NCBI RefSeq assembly: GCF_000013645.1
Contig: NC_007952.1
Span: forward strand, 1,984,001 to 2,048,000
DNA from: Paraburkholderia xenovorans LB400
GTDB lineage: Bacteria; Pseudomonadota; Gammaproteobacteria; Burkholderiales; Burkholderiaceae
Direction of reading: 5' to 3'
Length of the DNA stretch: 64,000 bases
The notes under the pieces are model-generated. The model worked only from the letters and a program-made list of their open reading frames with translations. It searched no databases and was not told the origin of the DNA. Each line of letters starts with the position of its first letter. The stretch's first letter is position 1. The position numbers and the translations under genes are program-made. This document shows, one piece after another, positions 34,357 through 45,100 of this stretch.

Positions 34357-35340
34357 TCACTGCTTCGGATACAAACCCAGCGTGCTCGCATGCAGCCGCG
34401 CGAGGCCGAGCAACGCATCCGTGTACGGCGTGGCAACGCCCGTCAGTTGTCCCAGCTCACGCACCGCGCCCACCAGCGCGTCGAGTTCGACCGCCTTGCC
34501 CGCCTGCACGTCCTGCAGCATCGAGGTTTTCATCGCGCCGAGCTTGAGCGTGACCGCGTGGCGGTCCGCCGGTTCCTGTTCGATCGGAATGCCAAAGCGC
34601 GCGCCGATCTCCTTGGCCTCCAGCATGATGCTCGTCACGAAGTTGCGCGCCAGCTCGTCGCTGAGAATCCGGTCGGTAGTCGCGCCGGTGATGGCGCTGA
34701 TCGGATTCATCGTCATGTTGCCCCACAGCTTGTACCAGACGTCGCGCTGAATCTGCGCCGACGTCGATGCATTGAAGCCGGCCGCCGCAAGCGTGGCCGT
34801 GAGCGCCGCGGCACGCTCGCCCGACTGCCCCGACGCCTCGCCGATAATCAGCCCATTGCCCTGATGATGCCGGATCACGCCCGGCGCTTCGACGAGGCAA
34901 CTGGCGTGCACCACGCAGCCCACCGTTTGCGCCGTCGGAATCGCGGCGGCGATTGCGCCGTCGGGATCGATCGACTTCAGGCGCTTGCCGGCAAAGTCCC
35001 GCCCGAGCCCGTCGCAAAACCACCAGGGCACGCCGTTCATCGCGGTCAGCACGATGGTCTGCGGGTTCAGCAGCGGCGCGATCTGCGCGGCCACGGACGC
35101 CATTGCCGGTCCCTTCACGGCGACCACGACGAGATCCTGCACGCCGAGATCCGCGGGTTTGTCGCTCGCGTTCACCTTCACGCCATGCGTCACGCCGCCT
35201 TCGATCAGACGCAAGCCGTGCTCGCGCAGCGCGGCGAGCGTTTCGCCGCGCGCCACCACGCTCACGTCATGGCCGGCCTGCGCGAGCTTCACCCCCACCC
35301 AGCCGCCGATTGCGCCCGCGCCGTAGATAGCTACTTTCAT
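34357..35340 (-). CDS. panE: 2-dehydropantoate 2-reductase family protein
   Basis: A 327-residue NADPH-dependent ketopantoate reductase family member. The Rossmann motif GAGAIGGW is at 7-14, followed by VARGETLAALREHGLRL. The catalytic lysine region is VWYKLWGNMTMNPISAITG, and the C-terminal DVQAGKAVELDALVGAVRELG is typical. The start at 35340 is 4 bp after the class II aldolase stop, so the two are co-transcribed. Many paralogues of this family sit in catabolic operons and act on other 2-oxo acids, so a role outside pantothenate synthesis is plausible here. Confidence 0.85.
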   Translation of the reverse strand: MKVAIYGAGAIGGWVGVKLAQAGHDVSVVARGETLAALREHGLRLIEGGVTHGVKVNASDKPADLGVQDLVVVAVKGPAMASVAAQIAPLLNPQTIVLTAMNGVPWWFCDGLGRDFAGKRLKSIDPDGAIAAAIPTAQTVGCVVHASCLVEAPGVIRHHQGNGLIIGEASGQSGERAAALTATLAAAGFNASTSAQIQRDVWYKLWGNMTMNPISAITGATTDRILSDELARNFVTSIMLEAKEIGARFGIPIEQEPADRHAVTLKLGAMKTSMLQDVQAGKAVELDALVGAVRELGQLTGVATPYTDALLGLARLHASTLGLYPKQ

Positions 35341-35344
35341 CGTT

Positions 35345-36136
35345 TCAATCCCTGTAACTGGCGTCGATGCGGTCCACTCGCCGCACCAGCGCGTCGAACA
35401 CGTCCTGCCCCGCGCCGTGACGCGGATCGAACTGCAGCGCGTCGCGCGAGCAGCGGATCGCAACGTCTTCCGGCACCGGCCGCGCGCGGCCCATCGCGAA
35501 CGTCGCCATCTGGATTTCGCAGGCGCGGTTGAGCGTCCACAGGACCGCGAAAGTTTGCGGCAAGGTGTGGCCCCACGCAAGCAGGCCATGATTGCGCAGG
35601 ATCACCGCCTGTTTGTCGCCGATATGCGCGAGCAGGCGCGGACCTTCTTCCGCGTGCACCGTGATGCCCTCGAAGTCGTGATACGCAATGCGGTCGTGCA
35701 ATTGCGCGCTGTAGAAGTTGGTCTGCTGCAAACCGTCTTCCAGACAGGCCACGGCGACGCCCGCCGTGGTGTGCGTGTGCATCACGCAGTGCGCGTCCGG
35801 CAAGCCCTCGTGAATCGCCGCATGCACGACGAAACCCGCCGGGTTCACCGGATACGGCGAGTGATCGAGCACGCGTCCCCGTGCATCGATCTTCACGAGG
35901 TTGCTCGCCGTCACCTCGCTATAGTGCAGCCCGAACGGATTGATCAGGAAGTGCCGCTCGCCGCCGCTCACGCTGGCGGGAACGCGCAGCGTGATGTGGT
36001 TATAGATCATCTCGGTCCAGCCGAGCATGTCGAAAATGCGATAGCAGGCGGCGAGCTGCATGCGCGCATGCCATTCGTCCGGATGCATCGCGGGGGCCTT
36101 CGGCGCGCTCGGCGCCTGCACTTCGAGGGTGGTCAT
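35345..36136 (-). CDS. Class II aldolase/adducin family protein
   Basis: A 263-residue member of the class II aldolase/adducin fold. Metal-binding histidines are visible in HCVMHTHTTAGVAVA and VILRNHGLLAWG, and the early segment IYNHITLRVP is typical. The ribosome site CAGGAG precedes the start. It is co-directional with the reductase downstream (4-bp gap), suggesting a small pathway that cleaves or decarboxylates a hydroxy-oxo acid. The exact substrate is unknown. Confidence 0.88.
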   Translation of the reverse strand: MTTLEVQAPSAPKAPAMHPDEWHARMQLAACYRIFDMLGWTEMIYNHITLRVPASVSGGERHFLINPFGLHYSEVTASNLVKIDARGRVLDHSPYPVNPAGFVVHAAIHEGLPDAHCVMHTHTTAGVAVACLEDGLQQTNFYSAQLHDRIAYHDFEGITVHAEEGPRLLAHIGDKQAVILRNHGLLAWGHTLPQTFAVLWTLNRACEIQMATFAMGRARPVPEDVAIRCSRDALQFDPRHGAGQDVFDALVRRVDRIDASYRD

Positions 36137-36179
36137 TTGCGTCTCCTGTTATCGTTCTGCCGATCCAAAAAAAACGTGC

Positions 36180-37379
36180 TCAGGCGCCCGACACCACCGC
36201 CGCGATCGAGGCCGCCACATACTCCGCGTTGCGCGCGTTCAGCCCGGCCACGCACATGCGCCCGGAGCGCAGCACGTACACCGCGTGTTCGCTGCGCAGC
36301 CGCTCCACCTGGCTTTCGCTCAGGCCGGTGTAGGTGAACATGCCGCGCTGCGCGACGTAGCGTGCGCGCATCACTTCGTCCACACGGCCGGCGAGTCCGG
36401 CGTGGATCGTGCCGCGCATGGCGAGAATGCGTTCGCGCATGGTGGCGAGTTCCGCTTCCCATGAAGCGCGCAGCGACGCATCCGCCAGCACGTTGGCGAC
36501 GAGCCGCGCGCCGTGCGTGGGCGGATTGCTGTAGTTCGCGCGCACCGTCGACATCAATTGACCGAGCACGCGCCCGGCCTCTTCCGCGCTTTTGCAAACG
36601 ACGCTCAATGCGCCGACACGCTCGCCGTACAGCGAAAAATTCTTCGAGAACGAATTCGCGGCGATCAATGGAATGCCCGCGTCGGCCAGCAGGCGCACGC
36701 AGGCGGCGTCCTCTTCCAGACCCGCGCCAAAACCCTGGTAAGCCATATCGACGAACGCGATCAGCTTGCGGCGCTGCAATACCGGCACCAGTCCGGCCCA
36801 TTGCGCAGGGCTCAGATCGACGCCGGTCGGGTTGTGGCAGCACGCGTGCAGCAGCACCACGCTCTGTTCCGGCAGGCGGCCAATGGCGTCGAGCATCTCG
36901 GCGAAACGCAGGCCGCCGGTCTGGGCGTCGTAATATGGATAGGTGTTGACCGTGAGCCCCGCGCCTTCGAATACGACGCGGTGGTTTTCCCAGCTCGGGT
37001 CGCTGATCCAGACCTGCGAGCCCGGGAAATAGCGCTTCAGGAAATCGGCGCCGACCTTGAGTGCGCCCGATCCGCCGATGGTTTGCAACGTCGCGATCCG
37101 GCCCGCCTTGCGCGCCTCGCTGTCCGCGCCGAATACGAGCGCCTGCGCCGCATCGCGATAGAGCGGCAGGCCGGCCATCGGCAGATAGGAGCGCGGGCCG
37201 ATCGAATCGAGCAGCGCGGTTTCGGCCCGGCGCACCGCGTTCATGACCGGCAGCTTGCCGGCGTCGTCGAAATAGATGCCGATGCTCAGATTGACCTTGT
37301 TGGTGCGCGGGTCGAGTTGAAAGTCTTCGTTCAGGCCCAGAATCGGGTCGCCTGGATAAGCGGGAATGTGGTCGAACAT
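36180..37379 (-). CDS. tyrB: Aromatic/aspartate aminotransferase
   Basis: A 399-residue class I PLP aminotransferase of the AspC/TyrB type. It begins MFDHIPAYPGDPILGLNEDF, carries the substrate/cofactor region HACCHNPTGVDLS, FVDMAYQGF, and the PLP lysine in ANSFSKNFSLYGERVGAL. Start at 37379 matches the family N terminus. It is divergent from a LysR gene, which probably controls it. Position next to a putative aldolase/reductase pair may link it to aromatic or oxo-acid metabolism; TyrB versus AspC specificity cannot be decided by reading. Confidence 0.88.
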   Translation of the reverse strand: MFDHIPAYPGDPILGLNEDFQLDPRTNKVNLSIGIYFDDAGKLPVMNAVRRAETALLDSIGPRSYLPMAGLPLYRDAAQALVFGADSEARKAGRIATLQTIGGSGALKVGADFLKRYFPGSQVWISDPSWENHRVVFEGAGLTVNTYPYYDAQTGGLRFAEMLDAIGRLPEQSVVLLHACCHNPTGVDLSPAQWAGLVPVLQRRKLIAFVDMAYQGFGAGLEEDAACVRLLADAGIPLIAANSFSKNFSLYGERVGALSVVCKSAEEAGRVLGQLMSTVRANYSNPPTHGARLVANVLADASLRASWEAELATMRERILAMRGTIHAGLAGRVDEVMRARYVAQRGMFTYTGLSESQVERLRSEHAVYVLRSGRMCVAGLNARNAEYVAASIAAVVSGA

Positions 37380-37617
37380 GGTCAATCCTTGAATACGGCG
37401 TCGCGGCGGCTTCGCTTCGGCCCCGGTTGGCGCTGGTGTTGTGCAACGGTGGCCCCGCGTGTTCCGGCTGACGCGCCGGCCTGCTCGCGACAGGGCGAGA
37501 CGGAAGTCTAAGCGGGTTTGGCCGGGCGCGTCGATTGGGACAAGTCTCCCCGAATGGCTTACGGCGCACAATCAATCGATTTTTCACGATTCGTAAGTTT
37601 TTCTTTAGAATCGCCTG

Positions 37618-38559
37618 ATGCCACTCACACGCGTTACCATCCGTCAGTTCGAAGCGTTTCTCGCCATCGTCGATTTGCATAGCATCGGCGCGGCGGCGGA
37701 ACGGCTCGGGCTGACTTCGTCGGCGGTCAGCCAGTTGCTGGGCGACCTCGAAACGGAACTCGGCTTTCGCCTGTTCGACCGGACCACGCGCCGCGTGAAC
37801 CTGTCGAGCGCGGGCCAGGATTTTCTGTCGTCGGCGGAATCGGTGTTGCGCCACGTGCGCGCCGCCGCGCAATCCGCCGACGACATCCGCAACCGCGCCG
37901 CCGGCATCGTACGGATCGGCGCGCCGCTGGTGCTGGCGGCGACCGCGCTGCCCGCGGCCATCGCCGACTATGCGCGCGACAAGCCCAAGGTCGTGGTCCG
38001 CATTTGCGACACCGTGGTCGAGCAACTGGTGGAGCGCGTGGAAAGCGGCGACGTGGACCTCGCCATCGGCCCCGACCGCCAGAGCGGCACGCGCGTGCGT
38101 TGCGACCCGGCATTCGCGAGCCCCTGGGTGATGTGGTGCGCGCCGGGCCATCCGTTGAGCGCGCGGCGCCGTGTGCAATGGCCGCACTTGCGCGGCGTGC
38201 CGATCATCGCCACCGGGCGCGACCACGAGCGCGCAGTCGGGCAAATGCTGGCCAACCTGCCGGTGGAGGCACGCATCATTCCGGTGGACGTGGTGGACAA
38301 CGTGACCACGGCGTTCGGCCTCGCCGCGCAGGGCCTCGCCGTCACGCTCGCGCCCGCTTACGTGGCGCCATTGGCGCGCAGCTTCGGGCTGGTCATGAAG
38401 CGTATTGTCGACCCCGAAACGATCCGCGAAGTGTGCTTGTATCGCTCCACCGAGCGCGCGCTGTCGCCGCCCGCCGACGGTTTCGCGGATTTCATCATGC
38501 CGTGGCTGAAACGCTGGGATCGCGAGACGCAGGCCGAGGCGCGGTCAAGGCGTGCCTGA
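37618..38559 (+). CDS. LysR family transcriptional regulator
   Basis: A 313-residue LysR regulator with N-terminal helix-turn-helix (TIRQFEAFLAIVDLHSIGAAAERLGLTSSAVSQLLGDLE) and effector domain. It is divergent from tyrB across 238 bp. In that gap CTTACG (37558-37563) and CGTAAG (37592-37597) form an inverted repeat just before the start codon, a candidate regulator site. Confidence 0.92.
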   Translation: MPLTRVTIRQFEAFLAIVDLHSIGAAAERLGLTSSAVSQLLGDLETELGFRLFDRTTRRVNLSSAGQDFLSSAESVLRHVRAAAQSADDIRNRAAGIVRIGAPLVLAATALPAAIADYARDKPKVVVRICDTVVEQLVERVESGDVDLAIGPDRQSGTRVRCDPAFASPWVMWCAPGHPLSARRRVQWPHLRGVPIIATGRDHERAVGQMLANLPVEARIIPVDVVDNVTTAFGLAAQGLAVTLAPAYVAPLARSFGLVMKRIVDPETIREVCLYRSTERALSPPADGFADFIMPWLKRWDRETQAEARSRRA

Positions 38560-38567
38560 CGGGCGGC

Positions 38568-39386
38568 TCAGGTCCGCTCGGGCGCCATGCACAACGCGAA
38601 CAACTGGCGCTGGCTCGATATCCCAAGGCGCGCGTAAGCACGCTTCTGATAGGTGACTACGCTGGCAGGCTTGACGCCCATACGCTGCGCGATCTCAGCG
38701 GCGCTCGCGCCTTCCAGCGTGCCGCGCAGCACGTCGAGTTCGCGCGGCGTGAGGGCCGGGCAAGCGCGTCTGACGCGCGCCAGCATCGCGGCGGCCGAAC
38801 CTTGCTGATGCTGTCCGTTGAGCGCGTAATGCCCCCTGGCCGCGTGCGCGAACAGGTGCGCGAGGCTTTCCACGCGCTCCAGTTCGCCGGGCTGAAACAC
38901 CCCATAGGCGCGGTCGCGATACAGATTGATCGACAGCCAGACGCTATCCACGGGCTGCACGAGCAGCGACAACCGGTCGGACACGTTCGGCTGCGCGTAG
39001 CAGGCCGCGCGATAGGCTTCGTTTTCGATCTCGTCGCTTTGCTGCTGGTGCAGCACCAACGCGTCGCGAGCCGGCCTTTCGTGCGAGCGGCCGATAATCG
39101 CGCGGTTGCCGTCGAGCGCATAGAAATGCGTGGCATAGCGATCGGCGACGTCGCGCAGAAAACGGCCGCCGCGATGATCGGCGGCGGAAACCGTGCGCGG
39201 CCTCGCGTCGAACTCATAGGCGAAGATGGTGCATTGCGAAACCGGCAGCGTGTCACCGACCGTTTTCAGCATGCTTGCGGCAAGCGCGTCGGCATCCGCA
39301 TGCGAGATCGACATGACGAGTTCGGCCGCACGCAAGGTGCTGATCTGTTCGCCGCGGTGCGGTGGAGAAATGCGCCAGGAACGCAT
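38568..39386 (-). CDS. LuxR family transcriptional regulator
   Basis: A protein of about 272 residues with a long N-terminal sensory region and a C-terminal LuxR helix-turn-helix (ALTPRELDVLRGTLEGASAAEIAQRMGVKPASVVTYQKRAYARLGI). The start at 39386 (MRSWRISPPH) removes a 49-residue leader that overlaps the next gene's end and looks non-coding; this is a judgement. The N-terminal region has no receiver aspartate pattern, so it is not a classic response regulator. It sits at the downstream end of a two-component/chemotaxis-like cluster. Confidence 0.85.
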   Translation of the reverse strand: MRSWRISPPHRGEQISTLRAAELVMSISHADADALAASMLKTVGDTLPVSQCTIFAYEFDARPRTVSAADHRGGRFLRDVADRYATHFYALDGNRAIIGRSHERPARDALVLHQQQSDEIENEAYRAACYAQPNVSDRLSLLVQPVDSVWLSINLYRDRAYGVFQPGELERVESLAHLFAHAARGHYALNGQHQQGSAAAMLARVRRACPALTPRELDVLRGTLEGASAAEIAQRMGVKPASVVTYQKRAYARLGISSQRQLFALCMAPERT

Positions 39387-39529
39387 GATGGGAATCGGTT
39401 CGCCGTGCTTGGGGTGAGTTCGGGCAAGCGTAGCACAGCGGAACGCGGGGCCGGTTTTTTGCCGCCGGTTCAGCGCGTCGCATAACGCGTCAGTTAGGCG
39501 CGTCAGACAGGCGCCCAGGACAGGCGCGC

Positions 39530-40657
39530 TCACTTCCGAGTAAACGACCCGCGCTGAAACGTCACCATTCTCGGCAGCTCGATCGTAAAGACCGTGCCCG
39601 TGGCTTCCTCGGAATGCACGCCGACGCTGCCGCCATGCATGCGCGCGATCTCCTGCACGATATGCAGGCCGAGCCCCAGCCCTTCACGCGAGCGGGCGCC
39701 GCTGTTATTGGGCCCAAAGGCCTTGAACAGATGCGGAAACACCTCCGGTGGAATGGTCCCGCGATTGGCGACCTTCAGGCGCACTGAATCCACCGCTTCG
39801 CCATCCACTTCGACGCCGATATCGCCGCCCGGTGCGCCATGATGCAGCGCATTGCTCACCAGGTTCGACACGGCTTGCCAGACGAGATCCGTGTCCCACG
39901 CGCCCGTGGTATTGCCGCGGCTCGCGAACACGATCTGCTTGCCGTTCTCCCGCGACGCAAATTCGTCGATCACCGAACGGCACAGCGTGGCCAACTCGAT
40001 CGAGCGCGGCTGCAACGGCAGGCGGCCGCCCTGCAAGCGGGCGAGATTGAGCAACTGATCGACCATGCGCGCCATGCGCAGCGAACTGTTCTTCACGCGT
40101 GCGGCCACGGTGACCGATTGTTCGTCGGCCGCCGTACGCATCAGGTATTCCGCCGACGCCAGCACGGCGCCCAGCGGCGTGCGCAGATCATGACTCAGCA
40201 CCGCCATCAGCATCTCGTTGGCTTCCAGCATCTGCCGCGTGGTGACGAGCTGCGCCGCGAGCTGGCGCTTCTGCTGTTCGAGCTGCACGAACACATCCAC
40301 CTTGGATTGCAGGATGCGCGGATCGAACGGCTTGTACAGGAAGTCGACCGCGCCGGCCTCGTAGCCGCGAAACGTGCGCGACGCGTCCTGCGCGGTCGCG
40401 GTCAGAAAAATGATCGGCACGTGCGAGGTGCGCGGGCTGCCACGCATCAACGCGGCCAGTTCGAAGCCGTTCATGCCCGGCATGTTGACGTCGAGAATCG
40501 CCAGCGCGACTTCGTGCTTGAGCAGCAGGTCGAGCGCCGCGGTGCCCGAATCGGCCACCAGCACGGCAAGATCCGGCCGCGCCAGCAAGGCCTCGAGCGC
40601 CGTGATGTTGTGGACGATGTCGTCGACGATCAGAATGTTCACGGGTGAATTCGTCAT
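39530..40657 (-). CDS. Response regulator-histidine kinase hybrid
   Basis: A 375-residue soluble protein. Residues 6-125 form a receiver domain with phospho-acceptor Asp56 (AILDVNMPGMNG) and switch lysine in FLYKPFD. Then come HisKA with His156 (LSHDLRTPLGAVLASAEYL) and an HATPase domain (NLVSNALHHGAPGG, GLGLGLHIVQEIARMHGG). No membrane helix, so the input is probably phosphorylation of the receiver by another kinase such as the large CHASE3 hybrid kinase in the same run. Begins 9 bp after cheB. Confidence 0.92.
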   Translation of the reverse strand: MTNSPVNILIVDDIVHNITALEALLARPDLAVLVADSGTAALDLLLKHEVALAILDVNMPGMNGFELAALMRGSPRTSHVPIIFLTATAQDASRTFRGYEAGAVDFLYKPFDPRILQSKVDVFVQLEQQKRQLAAQLVTTRQMLEANEMLMAVLSHDLRTPLGAVLASAEYLMRTAADEQSVTVAARVKNSSLRMARMVDQLLNLARLQGGRLPLQPRSIELATLCRSVIDEFASRENGKQIVFASRGNTTGAWDTDLVWQAVSNLVSNALHHGAPGGDIGVEVDGEAVDSVRLKVANRGTIPPEVFPHLFKAFGPNNSGARSREGLGLGLHIVQEIARMHGGSVGVHSEEATGTVFTIELPRMVTFQRGSFTRK

Positions 40658-40666
40658 GGCATCGGA

Positions 40667-41293
40667 TCAGAAAGAGGCCGGCAATGCGGCAAGCCGCCGG
40701 GCCAAGGTTTCGGGAGTGTAAATAAAATCCGCGGCCCCGCGCTCGATCGCGGAACGCGGCATTTCGGGGGAACCGGCGGTGTCTGGCGCCTGCACCCAGG
40801 TGGTGCCACCCAGCGCGCGCACCCGCTTCAAGCCTTGCACGCCGTCGTCGTTGGCGCCGGACAGCAGGATCGCCAGCAGGCGCTCGCCATACACGGCGGC
40901 CGCCGAGTCGAACAGCACGTCGATCGAGGGCCGCGAAAAGCGCACGGCGGCACCAGTGGACAGCGCGACGGTGCGATCCACCTCCACCAGCATGTGATAC
41001 CCCGGCGGCGCAATGTGCACGCGGCCCGGCATGATGCGCTCGCCCGCGTCGGGCTCGATCACCGGCAACGCGCAGCGGTGCGCGAACGCGTCCACCAGGT
41101 AGCTCGGCGAATCGGGCGGCAGGTGTGTGACGATCATCACGGCCGGCGCAAAGCCCGCGGGCAGCGCGCCGAGCAGCACGTTCAGCACTTCTATGCCGCC
41201 CGCCGAACCGCCGATCACGACGAGCTCGTAGCCGCGCGCCGCTTTTGCGCGCGGTTGAGGATCGGCGGCCGGCTGGGGAGTTGAGCGTGGCAT
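40667..41293 (-). CDS. cheB: Stand-alone CheB-type methylesterase
   Basis: A 208-residue CheB catalytic domain without the usual N-terminal receiver. The triad regions are visible: GGSAGGIEVL (Ser), VTHLPPDSPSYLVDAF (His) and LLSGANDDGVQGLKRV (Asp). Classical CheB removes methyl groups from chemoreceptors. Here no chemoreceptor, CheA or CheW gene is nearby, so the substrate may be a non-chemotaxis sensor. Start at 41293, 10 bp after cheR. Confidence 0.9.
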   Translation of the reverse strand: MPRSTPQPAADPQPRAKAARGYELVVIGGSAGGIEVLNVLLGALPAGFAPAVMIVTHLPPDSPSYLVDAFAHRCALPVIEPDAGERIMPGRVHIAPPGYHMLVEVDRTVALSTGAAVRFSRPSIDVLFDSAAAVYGERLLAILLSGANDDGVQGLKRVRALGGTTWVQAPDTAGSPEMPRSAIERGAADFIYTPETLARRLAALPASF

Positions 41294-41303
41294 GATCGAC
41301 GTG

Positions 41304-42149
41304 CTAGCGCTTCTGATAAATGCGTTCGCCTGGGCGGAATTCGTCGAACGCTTCGTAATGACGGGAAAAACGCAAGCTTTCCTTGCTGCCCAAACCCAGA
41401 AAACCGCGCCGCACGAGGGCGTTTTCAAACAGACCCAGCGCGCGATCCTGCAAACCGCGATCGAAATAGATCAGCACGTTGCGGCACGATACCAGATGGG
41501 CTTCTAGAAAGACTTCGTCGGTGGAGAGGCTGTGGTCGGCGAACACTACACGCCCTTTCAGCGAGCCTGCAAAGCGTGCGCCGCCGTATGCGGCGTGATA
41601 GTAGTCGGACAGCGAACGCTTGCCGCCCGAGGCCAGATAGTTCTGCGTGAAGCCCTGAATCCGTTCGAGCGCGTAGATGCCGGACTCGGCCCGCGCCAGC
41701 GCGTCCGGACTGATGTCCGTCGCGTAGAACAGCGTGCGCTCGGTCAGCCCCTCCTCGTCGAAAAGGATTTTCAGCGACCAGAGTTCCTCGCCCGTGCTGC
41801 ATCCCGCCACCCACACCTTGATCGACGGATAGGTGCGCAGACGCGGCAGCACATGTTCGCGCAGCGCAAGGAAATACGCCGGGTCGCGAAACATGTCGCT
41901 CACCTGCACCGTGAGGTACTGGAACAGCCGCGAGAACTCGTCGCCGTGGCGCATGATGCGGTCCTGCAACTGCGACAGCGTCTTGAGCCCGAACTCGTCG
42001 AGCGCTTGCGACAGGCGGCGGCGCAGCGACGACATCGCATAGTGGCGGAAGTCGTGCTGATACTTGAGATAAATCGCCTCCAGCAGCAGTTTCAACTCGA
42101 TGTCGAAATCGCTGATGCGCTGCGGCGCGTCAGAATCAGACTGGCTCAT
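41304..42149 (-). CDS. cheR: CheR-type methyltransferase
   Basis: A 281-residue CheR family SAM-dependent methyltransferase. The N-terminal four-helix region (YLKYQHDFRHYAMSSLRRRLSQAL) is followed by the SAM-binding domain (VWVAGCSTGEELWSLKILFDEEG, FYATDISPDALARAESGIYALE) and CRNVLIYFDRGLQDRAL. It normally methylates receptor glutamates. It lies between the CHASE3 hybrid kinase and cheB, a CheR-CheB-hybrid kinase grouping seen in stress or signalling modules rather than motility operons. Confidence 0.93.
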   Translation of the reverse strand: MSQSDSDAPQRISDFDIELKLLLEAIYLKYQHDFRHYAMSSLRRRLSQALDEFGLKTLSQLQDRIMRHGDEFSRLFQYLTVQVSDMFRDPAYFLALREHVLPRLRTYPSIKVWVAGCSTGEELWSLKILFDEEGLTERTLFYATDISPDALARAESGIYALERIQGFTQNYLASGGKRSLSDYYHAAYGGARFAGSLKGRVVFADHSLSTDEVFLEAHLVSCRNVLIYFDRGLQDRALGLFENALVRRGFLGLGSKESLRFSRHYEAFDEFRPGERIYQKR

Positions 42150-42193
42150 TCGTACTCGCTCATTCGTACCCGCTCACGTGTTCCCGTTCCCCT

Positions 42194-45100
42194 CTAGCGT
42201 TGCCGCAACCACACGCGGCACAGCGCGACCAGCTTGTCCACGTCGATCGGCTTGGAGACGTAATCGTCCGCGCCGGCTTCGAGGCAGCGGGTGCGGTCGT
42301 TCGCCATTGCCTTGGCGGTCAGCGCGATGATCGGCAGATGCGCAAAACGCGGATTGCGGCGAATCTCGCCCATTGCGGTCAGGCCGTCCATTTCCGGCAT
42401 CATGATATCCATCAGGATCAGATGCACTTCGGGACCGTTTTCCAGCGCGTCGAGCGCTTCGCGGCCGTTGCGCGCAATCTGCAGTTTCGCACCGAGCGGC
42501 TCCAGCACGTGCGAGAGCGCAAAAATATTGCGCACGTCGTCTTCGGCCAGCAGGATCGTGCGGCCCTCGAAGGCATTGTCGCGCTGACGCACGGTGCGCA
42601 GCATGCGCTGCTGCTCGGGCGCGAGCGAGGACTCGACGCTGTGCAGGAACAGCGTGACTTCGTCGAGCAGACGCTCGGGCGACTTCGCGCCCTTGATGAT
42701 GATCGACTTCGAATAGCGGCGCAGGCGGTGTTCTTCCTCGTCGGAGAGCATGCGGCCGGTGTAGACGATCACCGGCAGCGAGACATGCGCGGTATTCGCC
42801 GCGAGCCGCTCCAGCAGATCGTAGCCGGTGCCGTCGGGCAGCGCGAGATCGGTGACCACGCAATCGAACGTGACCTTCGCCAGATAGTCCAGCGCTTCGG
42901 CCAAGGTTGCGACCGCAACGATTTCCGTATTCTCGCTTTGCAGCAGCGCGCGGATGCTTTCGCGCATCGGCGTGTCGTCCTCGATCACCAGCACGCGTTT
43001 GAGGCGCTGTTGCAAACGCGCTTCGAGGCGGCGGATCGCGGCTTCCATCGTGCTGCGCGCGGTCGGCTTGAGCGTATAGCCGATCGCGCCGAGGTGCAGC
43101 GCCTTGTCGGCGTGATCGGTGGCCGAAACGATATGAATCGGAATATGCCGCGTGAGCGGATCGTTCTTCAGCCACTCCAGCACGGTCAGGCCGGAACGGT
43201 CCGGCAAGCCGACGTCCAGCAGCACCGCCGCCGGGCGCATGTCGCGCACCAGCGCGAGACCACTCGCGGCGTCGCTGGCGTGAACGAAATCGAAGTCCAG
43301 TTCATGCGTCAGATCGCGCAGGATTTCGGCGAAGGCCACATCGTCTTCCACGGCCACGATCAGACGGCCGGCACGTGTGCGGTTGTCACGGTCGTCGGCA
43401 ATCGGGCCAATCGGGGTTTCGGACGCGTTGCCCGTGGTGAGGCCGCTGGTCGGTCCGCTCGTCAGTCCGTTGGCAGGCGTAATCACCGTGGCCGCGCCGC
43501 CGCTCGAAGACGGACGCGTCAGCAGCGGTTCCGCCATCGATCCCGCCGCGCCGCGCGCACTTGCCTGCGCCGGCACCGGTGCGGACGGCGGCGTCGGCGC
43601 GGCCGCGCCTTCGCTCGCGCTCAAGGCCGCTTCGGCGTCGAGCGGCAGCCACAGCGTAAACACGCTGCCCTTGCCGACTTCGCTCGCCACGGTGATCCGG
43701 CCGCCCAGCAAACGCGAAAACTCGCGCGAAATCGACAGACCCAGACCGCTGCCGCCGTATTGACGACTGGTCGAACCATCCGCCTGCTGGAACGCTTCGA
43801 AGATCATATCCAGCTTGTCGGGCGCGATGCCGATGCCCGAGTCGCGCACGTCGATACGCAGCATGCCGCCTTCGGCCGGTGCAACCGAGAGCGCCACCTC
43901 GCCGTGCTCGGTGAATTTCACCGCGTTCGAGAGCAGGTTACGCAGAATCTGCGTGACGCGCTGGCCGTCGCTGATGAACGTATCCGGCGTGCCCGGCAAG
44001 CGCTCGAAGGCGAGCCGCAATTGCCGCGCGGCCGCCATCGGCTTGAACATTTCCTCGAGCGCCTGCAAGGTCGCGTCGATCGACACCGTTTCGAGCTCGA
44101 CCGTCACCTGGCCGGCTTCGACTTTCGACAGATCGAGAATGTCGTTGATCAGCACCAGCAGGTCGCTGTTGGAGGCGTGAATCGTCTCCGCGTAGCGCAC
44201 CTGCTCTTCAGTCAGGTTGCCGGCGCGGTTCTGCTGCAGCAGCTTGGCGAGAATCAGCGAACTGTTCAGCGGCGTGCGCAGTTCGTGCGACATGTTGGCG
44301 AGGAATTCGGACTTGTAGCGGCTCGACTGTTCGAGGCGCGCCGCGTTGGCCGCGAGGTCGTCCTGCGCGCGCAGCAGATCGGACTTCTGCCGTTCGAGAC
44401 GCTGCGCGTACTCTTCCAGTTGCACGTTGGTCTGTTCGAGTTCGGCCTGTTGCGCCTCCAGCCGCGTTTGCGATTCCATCAGCGCGCGGCCGCGCTCTTC
44501 GAGTCCTTCATTGGACACGCGCAACTCTTCCTGCTGAACCTGCAACTCTTCGTTCAATTGCTGCGTTTCGGCCAGCGCATCCTGCAACCGCTCGCGATAT
44601 AGCGCTGCTTCGACGAAATCGCCCATACTGCTCGCGATCAGTTCCATGAACTCCTGATCGCGCGGCGTCAGTTCGCGCACAAAGCCCAGTTCGACCACGC
44701 CGTTGACCTCGCCGTCGTTTTCGATCGGCATGATGAGCAGGTTCTTCGGCGCGCTCTTGCCGGTCGCCGACACCACCTGCACGTAATTTTCCGGCACATC
44801 ACGCAGGACCAGCGTGCGGCGCGCGGCGGCTGCCTGGCCGATCAACGTCTCGCCTTCTTCGAAATTGCGCGCGGTGGCCTGTTCGCTCTCACGGCTGAAA
44901 CCGTACGTCGCGATGCGGCGCAGCGTGCCATGCCGTTTGTCGCGCACATAGAGCGCGGCCACGGCGGCATCCAGATACTGCGCGAGGAAGTCGAGCATCG
45001 CGCGCCCCACCAGCGGCGGGGTGGCTTGACCAACCACCTTTTCGGCAAGCAGGCGTTGCCCCGAGCGAAGCCACACCTGCTCCTGCAACATCTCGGTCTG

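Noticed and set aside
36133..38244. 703-codon open frame running across the aminotransferase and LysR genes
   Set aside because: Covers two genes with recognisable motifs in other frames and has shadow-type composition.
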